From positions 401,987 through 465,986 of the forward strand of contig NW_026527588.1 of NCBI RefSeq assembly GCF_022682495.2: a DNA stretch of 64,000 nt. Direction: 5' to 3'. The notes beneath the pieces are model-generated. The model saw only the letters and a list, made by a program, of their open reading frames with translations, was not told the DNA's origin and made no database searches. Both the position numbers and the translations under genes were made by a program. This stretch comes from Desmodus rotundus. Its lineage: Eukaryota; Chordata; Mammalia; Chiroptera; Phyllostomidae. This document shows, piece by piece, positions 63,477 to 64,000 of this stretch (the stretch's first letter is position 1; every line of letters starts with the position of its first letter).

Positions 63477-63828
63477 ACCATATCCTAGGAAACCGCTTAT
63501 CTCAGGAGGCCATTGTGCTCAGAACCCGCACCACAACATTCTAGAACCTGACACACCACATTCTAGAATGCAGTATCCAAGGCCACCGTATCCTTGGAAA
63601 CCGTATCCTAGGAAACCGCTTATCTCAGGAGGCCATTGTGCACAGAACCCGCCCCACAAGATTCTAGATCCTGACACACCATATTCTAGAGGCCTTATCC
63701 AAGGCAACCGTATCCTTGGAAAACGTATCCTAGGAAACCGCTTATCTCAGGAGTCCATTGTGCTCAGAACTCGCACCACAAGATTCTAGATCCTGACACT
63801 CCGCGTTCTAGAATGCAGTATCCAAGGC
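63477..63828 (+). repeat. Cluster of near-canonical monomers in the flank
   Basis: Almost three monomers close to the main-array consensus (CTCAGGAGGCC, GAATGCAGTATCC), broken by a short diverged piece near 63,655-63,705 that lacks part of the junction (CTAGAGGCCTTATCC). The surrounding monomers at 63,100-63,470 and 63,829 onwards are strongly diverged, so similarity to the core does not simply fall with distance. Confidence 0.62.
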
Positions 63829-64000
63829 GAGCGTATCGTTGCAAAGGGTATCCTAGGAAACCGCGTAACCCTGGAAACCATTGTACTCAGAACCCCCCCC
63901 ACAAATTTCTAGATCCTGACGCCACATTCTAAAACGCAGTTTCCAAGGCAAACTTATCCTTGGAAACCGTATCCTAGGAAACCGCTTATCTCTGGAGACC

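Larger units (their letters stand above)
60906..64000 (+). repeat. Diverged flank of the same satellite
   Basis: The monomer register continues at about 123 bp (CCTTGG/CCTAGG blocks recur near every 120-125 bp), but each copy carries many substitutions and small indels. The flank has its own consensus features: CTCTGGAGACC instead of CTCAGGAGGCC, CACCACATT instead of CACCGCATT, GAACGCCGTATCC instead of GAATGCAGTATCC, and often CCCGTCCCAC or CCCGCCCCAC instead of CCCGCACCAC. This is what an older, no longer homogenised array margin looks like. The window ends inside it, so its full extent and what lies beyond are unknown. No gene or transposon is visible. Confidence 0.92.

Noticed and set aside
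60906..64000. Transposon or retroviral insertion at the array edge
   Set aside because: All sequence in the flank aligns by eye to the satellite monomer in register. I found no terminal repeats, poly-A tail or target-site duplication.
1..64000. Inverted segments or a strand switch in the array
   Set aside because: CCTTGG-AAACCG-TATCCTAGG order and the CTCAGAACC block keep the same orientation in all monomers read.
1..64000. Shine-Dalgarno-like AGGAGG before ATG-like triplets
   Set aside because: CAGGAGGCC is part of the monomer and lies far from the ATGCAG junction in both directions; it carries no ribosome-binding meaning here.

Overview
This window is one block of eukaryotic satellite DNA. 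From position 1 to about 60,905 it is an unbroken head-to-tail array of one monomer family, about 495 copies of a 123-bp unit (some 122 bp), all in the same orientation. I see no inverted monomers, transposon insertions or unique sequence in it. From about 60,906 to the window end the same family continues, still spaced about 123 bp but strongly diverged. That is the usual look of the edge of a satellite array. I find no convincing protein-coding gene, tRNA, rRNA, CRISPR array, operon or prokaryotic signal. The organism is a eukaryote, but I do not recognise the family and will not name a taxon. The monomer is about 50% GC and keeps five CpGs per copy.

Monomer level. The consensus unit (exact copy at 4138-4260) has three diverged 15-bp subrepeats, each starting with CCWWGG and carrying an internal ACCG. 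Its second half carries two ATTCTAGA boxes 22 bp apart. A perfect 14-bp palindrome spans each monomer junction. Named subtypes recur: a 122-bp form (700-821), a form with GCTCTGAACGCGAACC (331-453), and point variants such as TAT/TAA after the junction CAG, CTCTTC for CTTATC, and CCGTT for CCATT.

Higher-order level. Subtypes recur in fixed order over long distances, so the array was built by repeated multi-monomer duplication. Left part (0-9 kb): partly shuffled, with segments matching 8-13 kb and, surprisingly, 45-46 kb. 8.7-25.7 kb: three units starting with the same diagnostic monomer, a 7.0-kb copy, a 3.07-kb internally deleted copy and another 7.0-kb copy. 24.3-30.2 kb: a 2,949-bp tandem pair. 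28.5-33.5 kb: a 2,579-bp (21-monomer) pair. 33.9-39.3 kb: local dimer and pentamer duplications plus a block displaced by 8,110 bp. 39.4-60.9 kb: a super-repeat of 8,476 bp, about two copies plus a terminal fragment, with nested 2,580-bp (21-monomer) repeats near its right side.

The right flank holds older monomers, a relic 4-monomer repeat and short patches of near-canonical sequence. Nothing works together as genes here. The likely biological context, a centromere, pericentromere or other heterochromatic block, is inference. Exact breakpoints and identities were read by eye and need a dot plot; the stated offsets come from matching landmark positions.
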